Positions 40,959 through 49,403 of a stretch of DNA of 64,000 nucleotides are shown one piece after another. This DNA is from Bacillus sp. EB01. Lineage in GTDB: Bacteria > Bacillota > Bacilli > Bacillales > Cytobacillaceae. The DNA lies in the NCBI RefSeq assembly GCF_000613125.1, contig NZ_HG964497.1, forward strand, positions 4,365,127 through 4,429,126, read 5' to 3'. A model generated the notes under the pieces. It was not told where the DNA came from, ran no database searches, and worked only from the letters and a program-made list of their open reading frames with translations. Within the stretch, counting starts at the first letter, position 1. Each line of letters begins with the position of its first letter. The position numbers and the translations under genes were made by a program.

Positions 40959-41849
40959 TTGCAAAAACAAGAATCGTTGATGCTCGTTGATGGCATGGCC
41001 CTCTTATTTAGGGCGTTTTATGCCACATCGGTTACGGGCCAGTTTATGATAAATTCAAAAGGAATGCCTACTAACGGGGTACAGGGCTTCCTGAAGCATA
41101 TGCTGACGGCTGTCTCGGAGTTCAGCCCTACTCATTTGGCTGTTTGCTGGGACATGGGATCAAAAACCTTCCGCTCTGAGCTGTTTGATGGCTATAAGGC
41201 AAATAGAGGAGAAGCGCCTGTTGAACTAATTCCTCAGTTTGACCTTGCTAAAGAGGTTGTCGAGGCTTTCGATATCCCGAATATCGGTCTGGTTGGGTAC
41301 GAAGCGGACGACTGTATCGGTACAATTGCCCGGCAGCTTAGCGGAACTATGCCCGTGTCAATTTTGACAGGTGACCGTGATATCTTGCAGTTACTTGATG
41401 AACAAGTTTCGGTTATTTTGCTCAAAAAGGGCTTCGGAAATTACCTTGTCCATACTCCTCAAACATTTTATGATGAATGCGGGCTTATTCCTCGCCAGAT
41501 GATTGACTTGAAGGCACTAATGGGTGACCCGAGTGACAATTATCCAGGAGTTAAGGGAATAGGTGAAAAGACAGCTTTAAAGCTATTGCTTGAGCATAGC
41601 CACATAGAAGGCATTCTTGAAAACCTTGAGAAGCTTTCAAAGTCACACAAATCGAAAATTGAGCAGGACCTTGAGATGCTTCATCTCTCAAGAAGGCTTG
41701 CCGAAATTGATTGCAATGTCCCTGTCATTTGCGATATCGACTCAGCTCTGTTTAAACCAGACAGGCAAAAGGTTGAATCCATGTTAACTGAAACCGGCAT
41801 TCGCGGAGTCTCCAAGATGATTCCATTTGATCCAGAACCAGTATTTTAA
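40959..41849 (+). CDS. ypcP: 5'-3' exonuclease (FEN-type, YpcP)
   Basis: The 296-residue structure-specific nuclease resembles the 5'-nuclease domain of DNA polymerase I and would remove RNA primers and flaps. Metal-binding acidic motifs are seen in LVDGMALLFRAFYA, GYEADDCIGTIA, TGDRDILQLL and LMGDPSDNYPGVKGIGEKTA (helix-hairpin-helix). I start at TTG 40959, 8 nt after GGGG, which gives the B. subtilis length of 296; the ATG at 40944 overlaps that RBS. Not essential where PolA is present. Confidence 0.93.
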   Translation: MQKQESLMLVDGMALLFRAFYATSVTGQFMINSKGMPTNGVQGFLKHMLTAVSEFSPTHLAVCWDMGSKTFRSELFDGYKANRGEAPVELIPQFDLAKEVVEAFDIPNIGLVGYEADDCIGTIARQLSGTMPVSILTGDRDILQLLDEQVSVILLKKGFGNYLVHTPQTFYDECGLIPRQMIDLKALMGDPSDNYPGVKGIGEKTALKLLLEHSHIEGILENLEKLSKSHKSKIEQDLEMLHLSRRLAEIDCNVPVICDIDSALFKPDRQKVESMLTETGIRGVSKMIPFDPEPVF

Positions 41850-41861
41850 TTATTTGTTTCT

Positions 41862-41895
41862 AAGGCTGTCCTTATTATTAAGGATGGTCTTTTTT
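41862..41895 (+). terminator. terminator after ypcP
   Basis: AAGGCTGTCCTTA / TAAGGATGGTCTT stem with wobble pairs, then TTTTTT. Confidence 0.75.
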
Positions 41896-41899
41896 ATAT

Positions 41900-42070
41900 C
41901 ATTAACTTAAGAGAAGCGGTATCAGTTCCAGAAAAGGAGTCACTCGATCTTTAAAGGTAACAGAGAAGCGTTATCAGTGCCCGAAATGAATCACCCGAGC
42001 TTCAAAAGGTAACAGAAAAGGCCTGTCAGTGCCCGAAGCGAGGCACTCAGGCTAAAAAGGTAAAAGACAT
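41900..42070. repeat. 52-bp-period array F (unrelated core)
   Basis: Three units. GAGAAGCG starts at 41911 and 41963; CAGAGAAG / CAGAAAAG at 41961 and 42013; CAGTGCCCGAA follows in each. Spacing is exactly 52 bp. The third unit carries a dyad AGTGCC...GGCACT centred near 42038. The core differs from arrays A-E. Confidence 0.7.
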
Positions 42071-42149
42071 AGCTGTGTCATTCCAATTACCCCTAATATT
42101 AGCCATATAGGGGAACAAAGACATCATGAACCCAATAAGGTTGTTTCAT

Positions 42150-42182
42150 TTTAAAGGAGCCCTCAAGCCAGGGGCTCCTAAG
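42150..42182 (-). terminator. terminator of sspL
   Basis: AGGAGCCC / GGGCTCCT 8-bp stem; on the minus strand TTTAAAAT follows. Confidence 0.7.
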
Positions 42183-42185
42183 TGT

Positions 42186-42323
42186 TTATCGCTTTGTATT
42201 GCTTTTCTTCGCGTTGTTTTCAAGCTGGCTTTTCGGAGCAGGAGTGAAGTCGGCATCCTGGCCGAAACCCTGCGGATTTACACCTGGGGCTTTAGTCCCG
42301 CGGTTTGAGTTATTTTTGCTCAT
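42186..42323 (-). CDS. sspL: small acid-soluble spore protein SspL
   Basis: A 45-residue spore protein rich in Asn, Gly, Lys and Pro. The tail SQLENNAKKSNTKR and the GVNPQGFGQD block match B. subtilis SspL (GVTPQGDLEG...ELEERAKKSNTKR). AGGAGGTG lies 6 nt before the ATG at 42323; the longer open frame (to 42440) has no support. It is next to ypcP and the ypeP region as in B. subtilis. Forespore expression is expected. Confidence 0.9.
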   Translation of the reverse strand: MSKNNSNRGTKAPGVNPQGFGQDADFTPAPKSQLENNAKKSNTKR

Positions 42324-42405
42324 TCTCGTCACCTCCTGTTTTCTTAGTATCTCCACGGGGAATAATAAAACACGATCGTTAAACAAGTAGATGAGGTGAG
42401 GAGAT

Positions 42406-42936
42406 ATGAATAAAGGCGTAATCGTATCCCTGCTAAGCATTGGGTTGGCGCAGGGCTTGAAAATACCTATCCACTATGCAAAGAAGAGAGAATGGCGTCC
42501 GGAATTATTTTTCCAAACTGGCGGGATGCCAAGTTCACACTCGGCTGGAGTTTCTTCACTGACAACATTCATTGCTTTAAAAAGAGGAGTTCCAACAGTC
42601 GATTTTGCCCTTTCCCTCGTGTATGGGCTGATTGTTATGTACGATGCCCAGGGAATCAGAAGGCAAACTGGGGAATTAACGTTGCAGGTGAACTCTCTTG
42701 GTGAGTTGGTTGATAAAATCCATGATGAAGATGCAAAAGTTGAGTTTGTGGAAAAAACACCGAAAAAGTTAAAAGAAATGCTGGGCCATAAGCCCGAGGA
42801 AGTGCTTGGAGGTGCAGCACTCGGGATCCTGATGGGATATGTCGGACACGTTTTGACAAAAAACGATGGAACGATGTCTGATTTTACTTTACAGATGAAC
42901 CGGGAAAGAAAGAACACAGCTACAGGTGAGAGATGA
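42406..42936 (+). CDS. divergent PAP2 family membrane protein (YuiD-like)
   Basis: A 176-residue membrane protein of the divergent PAP2 (DUF212) family: KIPIHYAKKREWRPELFFQT, then GGMPSSHSAGVSSL (the SXSXS-like phosphatase motif with SSH) and VMYDAQGIRRQTGEL, with a TM helix GGAALGILMGYVGHVL near the end. It may act on a lipid phosphate. B. subtilis YuiD is the same family but lies elsewhere. GAGGTGAGGAG precedes the ATG. Confidence 0.9.
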   Translation: MNKGVIVSLLSIGLAQGLKIPIHYAKKREWRPELFFQTGGMPSSHSAGVSSLTTFIALKRGVPTVDFALSLVYGLIVMYDAQGIRRQTGELTLQVNSLGELVDKIHDEDAKVEFVEKTPKKLKEMLGHKPEEVLGGAALGILMGYVGHVLTKNDGTMSDFTLQMNRERKNTATGER

Positions 42937-42985
42937 ACGTGAGTACAACGACCCTTTATGGCACTAAATGCGATTAAAATAATTC

Positions 42986-43017
42986 AAAGACAAGAGGAAA
43001 CTCTTGTCTTTTTTTTG
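42986..43017 (+). terminator. terminator after the PAP2 gene
   Basis: Perfect 11-bp stem AAAGACAAGAG / CTCTTGTCTTT with loop GAAA and eight T. Confidence 0.92.
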
Positions 43018-43196
43018 TATTAATATTATAATTAAGGAAACAAATGTTCGCATAAAGAGGGCGTGTCTGCAATAAAAAAGCTTTAGAGCCACCCTTGGAT
43101 GCCAAGCATTGCTGTGACCGCTGGTAGGAAGATAGGCCGTTTACCCCATTTGCAATAGCTGTGGGAGTATCAGTTGAAAATCAGGAAGGAATGGGT

Positions 43197-43472
43197 GTGA
43201 ACGTGCAGACGCTTGATAGTTTTCTGCAAGGTTTGCAGAGCAAGGGATTCCAATTTCAGGAAGACGCAATCGGGTTCATTTATTTTGGGAAACTTTATAC
43301 GAATGCGAGCGATGAACTTGCGATTGCTGCTGTTGAACTCACGCTGAAGGCCCAATTCAGCTTCGAGGGGAGTTTTTATGTTTCCCTGCTGGAAACACTT
43401 GTTGCAAATAAAGTTAAAACACGTAAAGCAGCTCTGAAATTTGTAAAAGATAACCAGCTGCTTGCCATTTAA
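43197..43472 (+). CDS. small conserved protein (possibly DUF6123)
   Basis: A 91-residue soluble helical protein: LDSFLQGLQSKGFQFQEDAI, FIYFGKLYTNASDELAIAAV, then FEGSFYVSLLETLVANKV and FVKDNQLLAI. The pattern recalls the Bacillaceae family DUF6123, which has no known function; I am not certain. AAGGA is 6 nt from GTG 43197; an ATG two codons earlier (43191) abuts the RBS. It converges on an EamA gene across a terminator. Confidence 0.6.
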   Translation: MNVQTLDSFLQGLQSKGFQFQEDAIGFIYFGKLYTNASDELAIAAVELTLKAQFSFEGSFYVSLLETLVANKVKTRKAALKFVKDNQLLAI

Positions 43473-43489
43473 AAACACATATACCTGTA

Positions 43490-43524
43490 AAAAGCCGGAC
43501 GCATCTTACGCGCCCGGCTTTTCG
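43490..43524. terminator. bidirectional terminator
   Basis: AAAAGCCGG / CCGGCTTTT stem with an inner GCG / CGC, T-runs on both strands. Confidence 0.85.
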
Positions 43525-44447
43525 GTGCTATAGTCAAGAGTTGCTTGCTGATCAAGCCGCCTTGCTGCCTTTGAAGGAAGTTCTGAGAAAATCATCCCTG
43601 CAAAAATCAATAAACAACCAATTAGTGCAGACAATGTAAGGGTCTCATTCGCCCAAAAATATCCGGCGCCTGCAGCAAAAACTGGCTCCATTGCAAAAAT
43701 TAATGCTACCCTTGTTGGAGAAGTATGCTTCTGAAGTGATGTCTGAACCAGGAATGCGAAAGCAGTCGCAAATAAAGAACAAATGATAAGGGCGACCAAT
43801 ACTTCCGTGGAGAGCAAAATGTCCGGTTTGAATGCATTTCCCCAATCCTCAAAAATAAAAGCGGAGCCAGTTGAAAGAATGCCGACTGTTCCAATTTGTA
43901 TAACAGTTAATAATAGCGAAGGGAAGCTGCTGCTGTACTTACCAGTAAGAATGATTTGCAATGCGAAACCAATTGCACAAATAAATACAAGGGCATCACC
44001 CTTATTCAGTCCGGCAACACCGCCCATTGTCAGTAAAAACAGTCCGATAGTCGCGATAATGACACCGAGAATGGCATTTCGGCTTGGCTGCTGTTTCATC
44101 AGCAAGAAAGAAAACATCGGAACAAGGACGACGCTAAGCCCAGTAATAAATCCAGCCTTTGAAGAAGTTGTGTATAACAGTCCAGCAGTTTGCGCGGCAT
44201 AGCCGATAAATAAAAACACACCGAGTAAAAATCCTGCAACGATTATGTTTTTGTTTAGCTGCTTTAGCTGTTTCCGTTCAAATAAAATAAGCCAGAGTCC
44301 TAAAACCAGGGCGGCAGCCATGAACCTAACTCCATTAAAAGAAAAAGGCTCGAGAAAACTAATCGCATTTTGCACGAGGACAAAGGTGGTCCCCCATATA
44401 AATGCAACGAGTATTAGGGTACCGTCTGCTAGAAGCTGTTTGTTCAT
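43506..44447 (-). CDS. EamA/DMT family transporter
   Basis: A 313-residue, 10-TM drug/metabolite transporter with two EamA repeats (FIWGTTFVLVQNAISFLEPF; GDALVFICAIGFALQIILTG; EPVFAAGAGYFWANE). The substrate is unknown. Its ATG overlaps the stop of the upstream RNase H-like gene (TGATG), so translation is coupled. It is only distantly similar to the EamA protein at 28.9 kb. Confidence 0.88.
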   Translation of the reverse strand: MNKQLLADGTLILVAFIWGTTFVLVQNAISFLEPFSFNGVRFMAAALVLGLWLILFERKQLKQLNKNIIVAGFLLGVFLFIGYAAQTAGLLYTTSSKAGFITGLSVVLVPMFSFLLMKQQPSRNAILGVIIATIGLFLLTMGGVAGLNKGDALVFICAIGFALQIILTGKYSSSFPSLLLTVIQIGTVGILSTGSAFIFEDWGNAFKPDILLSTEVLVALIICSLFATAFAFLVQTSLQKHTSPTRVALIFAMEPVFAAGAGYFWANETLTLSALIGCLLIFAGMIFSELPSKAARRLDQQATLDYSTEKPGA

Positions 44448-44857
44448 CAGGCTTCCTCCCCTGCAATCGGGATGTTCTTTCTAATTGCAATTCTTGCAAG
44501 CTCGTCGGCAGTCTTGTTTTCACTGCTTGGGATCCATTTCATAAAAAACAAATCAAATTGCCTGCTGAGCTTGAGAGCTTGTTCAAGCAGGGGGGCAAAG
44601 TTCTTATTTTTGGCAAATTCCTTCTCAACAGCCCGGTTAACTAATTCTGAATCTGTTCTGAAGGAAACTGTCTTGTATCCTTTTTCAAGGCAAATTTCCA
44701 GGGCTTTTATAAAGGCGTGGTATTCAGCTTCATGATTGGACATTGTACCGAGCGGAATTGAAAAGCTGTCGGCTCCGCCATGCCCCTTGATGAAAATACC
44801 AGCACCGCTCGGCCCGGGATTGCCTGCGCTGGCCCCATCGACGTATACTTCTATCAA
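44447..44857 (-). CDS. ypdQ: RNase HI-like protein (YpdQ type)
   Basis: A short RNase H-fold protein of about 136 residues: EVYVDGASAGNPGPSGAGIF carries the first Asp, SNHEAEYHAFIKAL the Glu, FRTDSELV the second Asp and NKTADELARIA the last. All four acidic positions are present. The basic handle of E. coli RNase HI is missing, as in B. subtilis YpdQ. I favour TTG 44857 (GGGGGA 7 nt upstream, just before the first strand); ATG 44872 would add five residues. It is coupled to the EamA gene. Confidence 0.82.
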   Translation of the reverse strand: MIEVYVDGASAGNPGPSGAGIFIKGHGGADSFSIPLGTMSNHEAEYHAFIKALEICLEKGYKTVSFRTDSELVNRAVEKEFAKNKNFAPLLEQALKLSRQFDLFFMKWIPSSENKTADELARIAIRKNIPIAGEEA

Positions 44858-44974
44858 GTTCCATTCCCCCATTAATGTGCTAAAGCGATTTTATCACAAA
44901 CAGGCTGAGAATTTTAGTGTAAATTGGTTTAGCAAGTTGCATTTGTGTATAAACGTATTGAATGACGCTTCATT

Positions 44975-45145
44975 TTTAAAGGACAATTATTGAAGACATT
45001 TTAAGCTGCATTCGATATCAAAACGTCCCCAATAAAGGCTATTGGCGACATTTTATGTTAAAAATTACAGTATAACGTTACCAATAGATGATGTTGGTAA
45101 CATTTTCAACCAAAATTCAATCCGAAACGTTTCCAATAAAGATGA
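44975..45145. repeat. 52-bp-period dyad array E
   Basis: Three units with ACATTTT cores whose C falls at 44997, 45049 and 45101 (52 bp apart), alternating with inverted AACGTCCCCAATA, AACGTTACCAATA and AACGTTTCCAATA. Core TATTGG-x-GACATTTT, related to arrays A-D. It lies in the divergent gap between ypdQ and ypeP, so it is not simply a 3'-end structure. Confidence 0.8.
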
Positions 45146-45262
45146 CATAATCACCTTAAGACGGTATCTTTGAAAAGAATTAATACATTTTTTCTTTAGG
45201 CCGCCATATTTTTAAGGAATAGGCAAAAATAAGAGTACTCTCATTAACCGGAGGCTATGCAG

Positions 45263-45919
45263 ATGAAATATAGATTAGAATGGGATTTTAAAATAAAGGG
45301 CAGTGACAATGTCCATTTCAGCTCAGATTTGCTGGACGGAGAAACCGCACTTTCAACCGGCGAAGAACTTGAAAAGACAGGAAAAGCGGTTGAAATTTCG
45401 TATGAGGATGAACTAGGTACAACCTGGACGTTAAAGGAAATGCGGAAATTGCTTGAAGAGACCGAGGAAGACCCGCATGATGTTGTCGTTTATTTTGATG
45501 GCGGCTTCCAAAAAGAAACAAATGAGGCCTGGCTTGGAGCTGTTGTCTTTTTCAAACAGGGGAAGAAAAAGTTCCGGGTGCGCGCCAATGAAAAAATCGC
45601 CGAGATGGAAACGAACAATGAGGCGGAATATGCGGCGATGTACTTTGCTGTCTCATTATTCGAGGAGTATGGGATCAGCAATATGCCTTGCGAGTTCCGC
45701 GGCGATTCCCAGGGAGTACTGAAGCAGCTCGAAGGCGAATGGCCATGCTATGAAGAAGTACTGAACAAATGGCTCGATCGAATTGAAAAGAAATTAGAGG
45801 AATTAGGGATTAAACCTTCTTACAAGGTTCTGTCGCGTAATGAAAATAAAGAAGCGGATAAGCTTGCAAGCCAGGCGCTGGCAGGAAAAAAAATCATGGC
45901 AAAGACCCAATTGCTGTAG
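45263..45919 (+). CDS. ypeP: RNase H-like protein YpeP
   Basis: A 218-residue protein. Residues 1-75 are a small N-terminal domain; from about 75 an RNase HI fold begins: VVVYFDGGFQKETNEAWLGA (Asp), METNNEAEYAAMYFAV (Glu), FRGDSQGVLKQL (Asp) and NENKEADKLASQA (Asp). GGAGG is 8 nt from ATG 45263; ATG 45257 is too near. Divergent from a second RNase H-like gene 400 bp away. Whether either has RNase HI activity is unknown; some Bacillus paralogues are inactive. Confidence 0.85.
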   Translation: MKYRLEWDFKIKGSDNVHFSSDLLDGETALSTGEELEKTGKAVEISYEDELGTTWTLKEMRKLLEETEEDPHDVVVYFDGGFQKETNEAWLGAVVFFKQGKKKFRVRANEKIAEMETNNEAEYAAMYFAVSLFEEYGISNMPCEFRGDSQGVLKQLEGEWPCYEEVLNKWLDRIEKKLEELGIKPSYKVLSRNENKEADKLASQALAGKKIMAKTQLL

Positions 45920-45929
45920 GAGGTAGGGG

Positions 45930-46127
45930 ATGGAAAAAAGAACAATTGAACGGAGGCAGTTGTTCCGGGAAATCAATTCTCTCCTGGTTCAATACTGTGA
46001 TGGCTGTTTTTTGCAAAAGCAGAATCTGGCCGACTCCGGAAGAAGAAAGTCACATAAATTTTGCATTAGCCAATGTACGGTAGGCGAGCAGCTGAAATCG
46101 CTTGGAGACCAGTTATCAGGAAAATAA
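45930..46127 (+). CDS. ypeQ: zinc-finger protein YpeQ
   Basis: A 65-residue protein with a Cys-X2-Cys (YCDGCFLQ) and a later HKFCISQC motif, making a candidate CCHC/CCCC zinc site, and a C-terminal QLKSLGDQL helix. It follows ypeP by 10 bp with GGAGGTAGGGG as RBS, the B. subtilis ypeP-ypeQ order. Function unknown. Confidence 0.85.
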   Translation: MEKRTIERRQLFREINSLLVQYCDGCFLQKQNLADSGRRKSHKFCISQCTVGEQLKSLGDQLSGK

Positions 46128-46224
46128 CTTTACCTTAATTTATTTGGCTGAATAGTTGCTTGGTTAGAATTCACTCACTGATAAAGCTATCGCTTCATGG
46201 CACTAATGTAATTATTTTAACCAT

Positions 46225-46252
46225 ACAAAAAGGCTGGCATCTGCCAGCCTGA
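46225..46252 (-). terminator. terminator of cspD
   Basis: AGGCTGGC / GCCAGCCT with loop ATCT; on the minus strand TTTTGTATGG follows. Confidence 0.8.
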
Positions 46253-46281
46253 AACATTCGACTTTGTAAACGCAATGAAAA

Positions 46282-46482
46282 TTAAAGTTTTACTACGTTC
46301 GCAGCCTGTGGTCCACGGTTTCCTTCAACGATTTCGAAAGAAACTTCTTGACCTTCTTCAAGGGATTTGAAACCGTCTCCCTGGATTGCTGAGAAATGAA
46401 CGAATACGTCTTCTCCGCCTTCTACTTCAATGAAACCGTAGCCTTTTTCGTTGTTGAACCATTTTACTTTACCGTTTTGCAT
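46282..46482 (-). CDS. cspD: cold-shock protein
   Basis: A 66-residue cold-shock domain protein and RNA chaperone. RNP1 KGYGFIEV and RNP2 VFVHFSAI are intact, as is the acidic [13 protein letters not shown] end. AGGAGGAAAA precedes the ATG. The predicted transcript has a roughly 105-nt leader, typical of csp genes where it controls translation at low temperature. Adjacent to ypeP-ypeQ as is cspD in B. subtilis. Confidence 0.95.
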   Translation of the reverse strand: MQNGKVKWFNNEKGYGFIEVEGGEDVFVHFSAIQGDGFKSLEEGQEVSFEIVEGNRGPQAANVVKL

Positions 46483-46594
46483 AGTAACCTTTTCCTCCTA
46501 AAACCTTCGAAGCATAAAATATGCCCAAGTTGAATATTATCATGAAACAGATGTAACAGGTATGTCCTGATTTAGTCTGTATCATGATGATTTA

Positions 46595-46623
46595 ACTATA
46601 CATGATACCTACAGGGCAGTCAA
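46595..46623 (-). promoter_or_regulatory. sigma-A promoter of cspD
   Basis: On the minus strand TTGACT, a 17-bp spacer and TATAGT; predicted start near 46588 gives a leader of about 105 nt. Confidence 0.7.
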
Positions 46624-46732
46624 GGGATGTAAGCGCTTTTCCTGGGAATAGATCCAATTTTCCCAACATTATAAAAATATTTCATAATCGCCTATAACAG
46701 GCCATACTCTCTAGTATGGGAGGGTGAGCGTA

Positions 46733-46999
46733 TTGTACCGCATCGCACAAAAAAACCAGGAACTAATTCTTAGATTTTGGCCGAAGCTGAACTTGACATT
46801 GAACCAGAAAGAGGAAATTTGCAGGGCATTCACTGGCTGCAACGTAAAGATTTCAGAAATTGCTTCTGATGGCAGCGCCTTGCTTTTTGTTGAAAATGTG
46901 GGGGCGGTGGCCCTAGACGTGGAGCGGATGCCATCTCTTGTTTTAACAGTGACGGCAGTAGTGCCAAAGAATAGATGGTTCAATTATAGGGAGCTGTAG
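46733..46999 (+). CDS. small protein of unknown function
   Basis: An 88-residue protein starting YRIAQKNQELILRFWPKLNL, with a single Cys pair region (ICRAFTGCNV) and a beta-rich C-terminal half (LVLTVTAVVPKNRWFNY). No TM segment. GGGAGG lies before it; TTG 46733 at 9 nt fits better than GTG 46724, which abuts it. I do not recognise a family. Confidence 0.65.
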   Translation: MYRIAQKNQELILRFWPKLNLTLNQKEEICRAFTGCNVKISEIASDGSALLFVENVGAVALDVERMPSLVLTVTAVVPKNRWFNYREL

Positions 47000-47003
47000 A
47001 CCC

Positions 47004-47028
47004 TTTGCCGAAAGGCATATTTTTTTTG
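47004..47028 (+). terminator. short hairpin with long T-run before topB
   Basis: TGCC-GAAA-GGCA mini-stem followed by ATATTTTTTTT. Confidence 0.5.
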
Positions 47029-47121
47029 CGAAAAAAAAAGCACTTGAGTTTTCTTTCACAAAAAGAATCCAATTTAGGCTAAAATGGAGATATCTTGTCT
47101 AGTTGGATTGGTGGGTAAAAC

Positions 47122-49347
47122 GTGAAAAAAGTAATTATCTCCGAAAAGCCGTCGGTTGCGAAAAACATTGCCGATGCCTTGAAAATCAAGGGAAAACAGG
47201 ACGGTTATTATGAAGGGGACGACTATATTATTACATGGGCGTTCGGGCATCTGCTGCAGCTCTGGGATGCGAAAGATTATGATACGAAGATGGCAAAGTG
47301 GAAAATGGATAATTTCCCTTTCATTCCCGAACAGTTTAAATATAAAGTGAAGAGCGATCCGAGGAATCGGGATAAGGAGGACCTTGGCGCGAAAAAGCAG
47401 CTAAAGGTTATCCATAGCCTGATTAAGCGAGCGGATGTTGACGGAATTGTCTCGGCATGCGACTTCGACCGGGAAGGCCAGTTGATTGGCGACAGTATTA
47501 TTTACAACAGTAAAACGAAGAAGCCTGTTTTTCGGCTGCTTCTGAATGAATGGACACCGAATGAAGTGCTGAATGGCCTTGCTTCAATGAAGCCAAATAC
47601 GGATTTACGTCCGCTGCAGGATGCAGGGGTGAGCCGCCAGTGGGCGGATTGGACGATTGGCATCAACCTGACATCAGCTGCGACATTAAAGTACCAGAAG
47701 GGTTCTGGGAAGGCTCTCAATATCGGGCGGGTGCTGCTGCCAACGTTGAAAATCATTTATGACAGGGACCTTGAAATTGAAAGGTTTGTCCCGGAAACAT
47801 ATTTCAAGCTTTCGGCACTATTCAAGACTTCAAAGAATGAAGAATACGAGGGAACTTATAACGAGAAAGAGACGGAAAAGTTCAAGGATAAGTCCAAGCT
47901 AGAGGAAATTGTTGCAAAGCTTGAAGGGCACGATGGAGTTGTTACCGACAAGAAGGTGGAGAAAAAGCGGGAGCTGCCTCCATTCCTGTTCAATCTTTCC
48001 AACTTGCAGGGATATATTACGAGCAAATACAAGGGCTGGACAGCAGATAAGGTGCTGAAGGTTGCCCAGTCGCTTTATGAGAAAAAGTTCATCACATATC
48101 CGAGGACGGCCAGCTCTGTGCTTGAGGAATCACTTGCGGGCAAGGCAGCAAAGGTTCTGGATAATTTAAAAAAGGACCTCCCATACAAGGATGAAGTTGT
48201 TTTTAAAAAATCAAAGCGCGTATTTGACTCGTCAAGGGTTGAAAGCCATAGTGCGATCATGCCGACCTATATGATGCCGAAGTCGCTTACTGCTGACGAA
48301 GCGATTGTTTACAACGCAATCAAGAACCGTTTCATTATGCAGTTTATGCCCGCGGCAGAGTATGAGGAAACAAGGATTACGACTGAAATTCCAGAGGCAG
48401 CTCTCGCCGGGGTATTTTTATCCAAGGGGCGAATTGAGCTTGTCGAAGGCTGGAAGAAGGTTGAAAAAATTGATTCGAAGGAGACTCTCCTTCCAAATGT
48501 GCAGGTTCAGGAAAAAGTCGCAGTTGCCGGAACCGATTTGTCAACGCACCAAACCAAGCCTCCAAAGCACCATACCGAGAAAACGCTGCTCCGGGTGATG
48601 GAGACTTGCGGAAAAGGGCACGAGGAAGAAGATAGCACCGAAATGATGGAGGCGATCCTCGCAGGCTTCAGTATCGGTACGCCGGCGACAAGGGCGGAAA
48701 CAATCAAGAAGCTGAAGGATATTGGTTATATCGAAGCTCAGAACAAGAATTTGATTTGTACCGAGCTTGGCAGAAGGCTGGTCGAAACGTTTCCGATCCA
48801 CGAGCTGTTTGACCTCGAATTTACCGGAAGACTTGAAAAGACACTTGCTGATATTGAAAAGCGAAGGGTCGCAAAGGATGAATTTTTATCGATGATTTTC
48901 GGATTTACGTCTGAATCGGTTGAAAAGATTAAGGCCGGCGAGGCCACAATCCTCCAGGAAGTAAAAAGGGAGCGGAAGTCTGCGGAAGCTCTTGGCAAAT
49001 GCCCGGAATGCAGCGAGGGCAGCATTATTGAAGGGTTTAAGGGATTCGGCTGCAGCAACTGGAAGAGCGGCTGCAAGTTTGTAGTCTGGAAAAACGATAA
49101 ATTCCTTGCTGCGTTAAAAAAGAAGCCTACCGTAACAATGGTGAAAAGCATCCTGAAAAATGGTTATGCCAATGTCAAGGGACTAACGAGCAAGAAAGGC
49201 ACGAAGTTTGATGCAATCCTCCGTTATGAAAAGAACGAGGAAAAAGGGTATTACTCGTGGAAAATGGAGTTTCCGGAAAAGACTACCGGGCCTGCTAAAA
49301 AAGCCGCTTCGGCAAGAACTCGGAAAACTTCCAACCCGACAGTGTAA
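47122..49347 (+). CDS. topB: DNA topoisomerase III
   Basis: The 741-residue type IA topoisomerase relaxes and decatenates single-strand-containing DNA. The TOPRIM domain begins EKPSVAKNIADAL and carries CDFDREGQLIG (D114, D116, E118). The catalytic tyrosine is about Y326 in FITYPRTASS. A C-terminal region includes CPECSEGS...GCSNWKSGCKF, a zinc-ribbon-like motif, and then a basic tail (KKAASARTRKTS). The GTG start at 47122 is the only one consistent with the first strand. Length matches B. subtilis TopB (727) plus a slightly longer tail. Confidence 0.95.
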   Translation: MKKVIISEKPSVAKNIADALKIKGKQDGYYEGDDYIITWAFGHLLQLWDAKDYDTKMAKWKMDNFPFIPEQFKYKVKSDPRNRDKEDLGAKKQLKVIHSLIKRADVDGIVSACDFDREGQLIGDSIIYNSKTKKPVFRLLLNEWTPNEVLNGLASMKPNTDLRPLQDAGVSRQWADWTIGINLTSAATLKYQKGSGKALNIGRVLLPTLKIIYDRDLEIERFVPETYFKLSALFKTSKNEEYEGTYNEKETEKFKDKSKLEEIVAKLEGHDGVVTDKKVEKKRELPPFLFNLSNLQGYITSKYKGWTADKVLKVAQSLYEKKFITYPRTASSVLEESLAGKAAKVLDNLKKDLPYKDEVVFKKSKRVFDSSRVESHSAIMPTYMMPKSLTADEAIVYNAIKNRFIMQFMPAAEYEETRITTEIPEAALAGVFLSKGRIELVEGWKKVEKIDSKETLLPNVQVQEKVAVAGTDLSTHQTKPPKHHTEKTLLRVMETCGKGHEEEDSTEMMEAILAGFSIGTPATRAETIKKLKDIGYIEAQNKNLICTELGRRLVETFPIHELFDLEFTGRLEKTLADIEKRRVAKDEFLSMIFGFTSESVEKIKAGEATILQEVKRERKSAEALGKCPECSEGSIIEGFKGFGCSNWKSGCKFVVWKNDKFLAALKKKPTVTMVKSILKNGYANVKGLTSKKGTKFDAILRYEKNEEKGYYSWKMEFPEKTTGPAKKAASARTRKTSNPTV

Positions 49348-49353
49348 TAATTT

Positions 49354-49392
49354 GGCAGGGCCGGTAGAATTCTAAAGGCACCTGCCTCTTTT
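49354..49392 (+). terminator. terminator after topB
   Basis: GGCAGGGCC pairs with GGC-A-CCTGCC (one bulge), then TCTTTTAAA. Confidence 0.65.
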
Positions 49393-49403
49393 AAAGTTTG
49401 TAC

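Noticed and set aside
46663-46720. CATACT/AGTATG pair as an operator before the 46.7-kb gene
   Set aside because: Short arms and no conserved partner site; could be chance.
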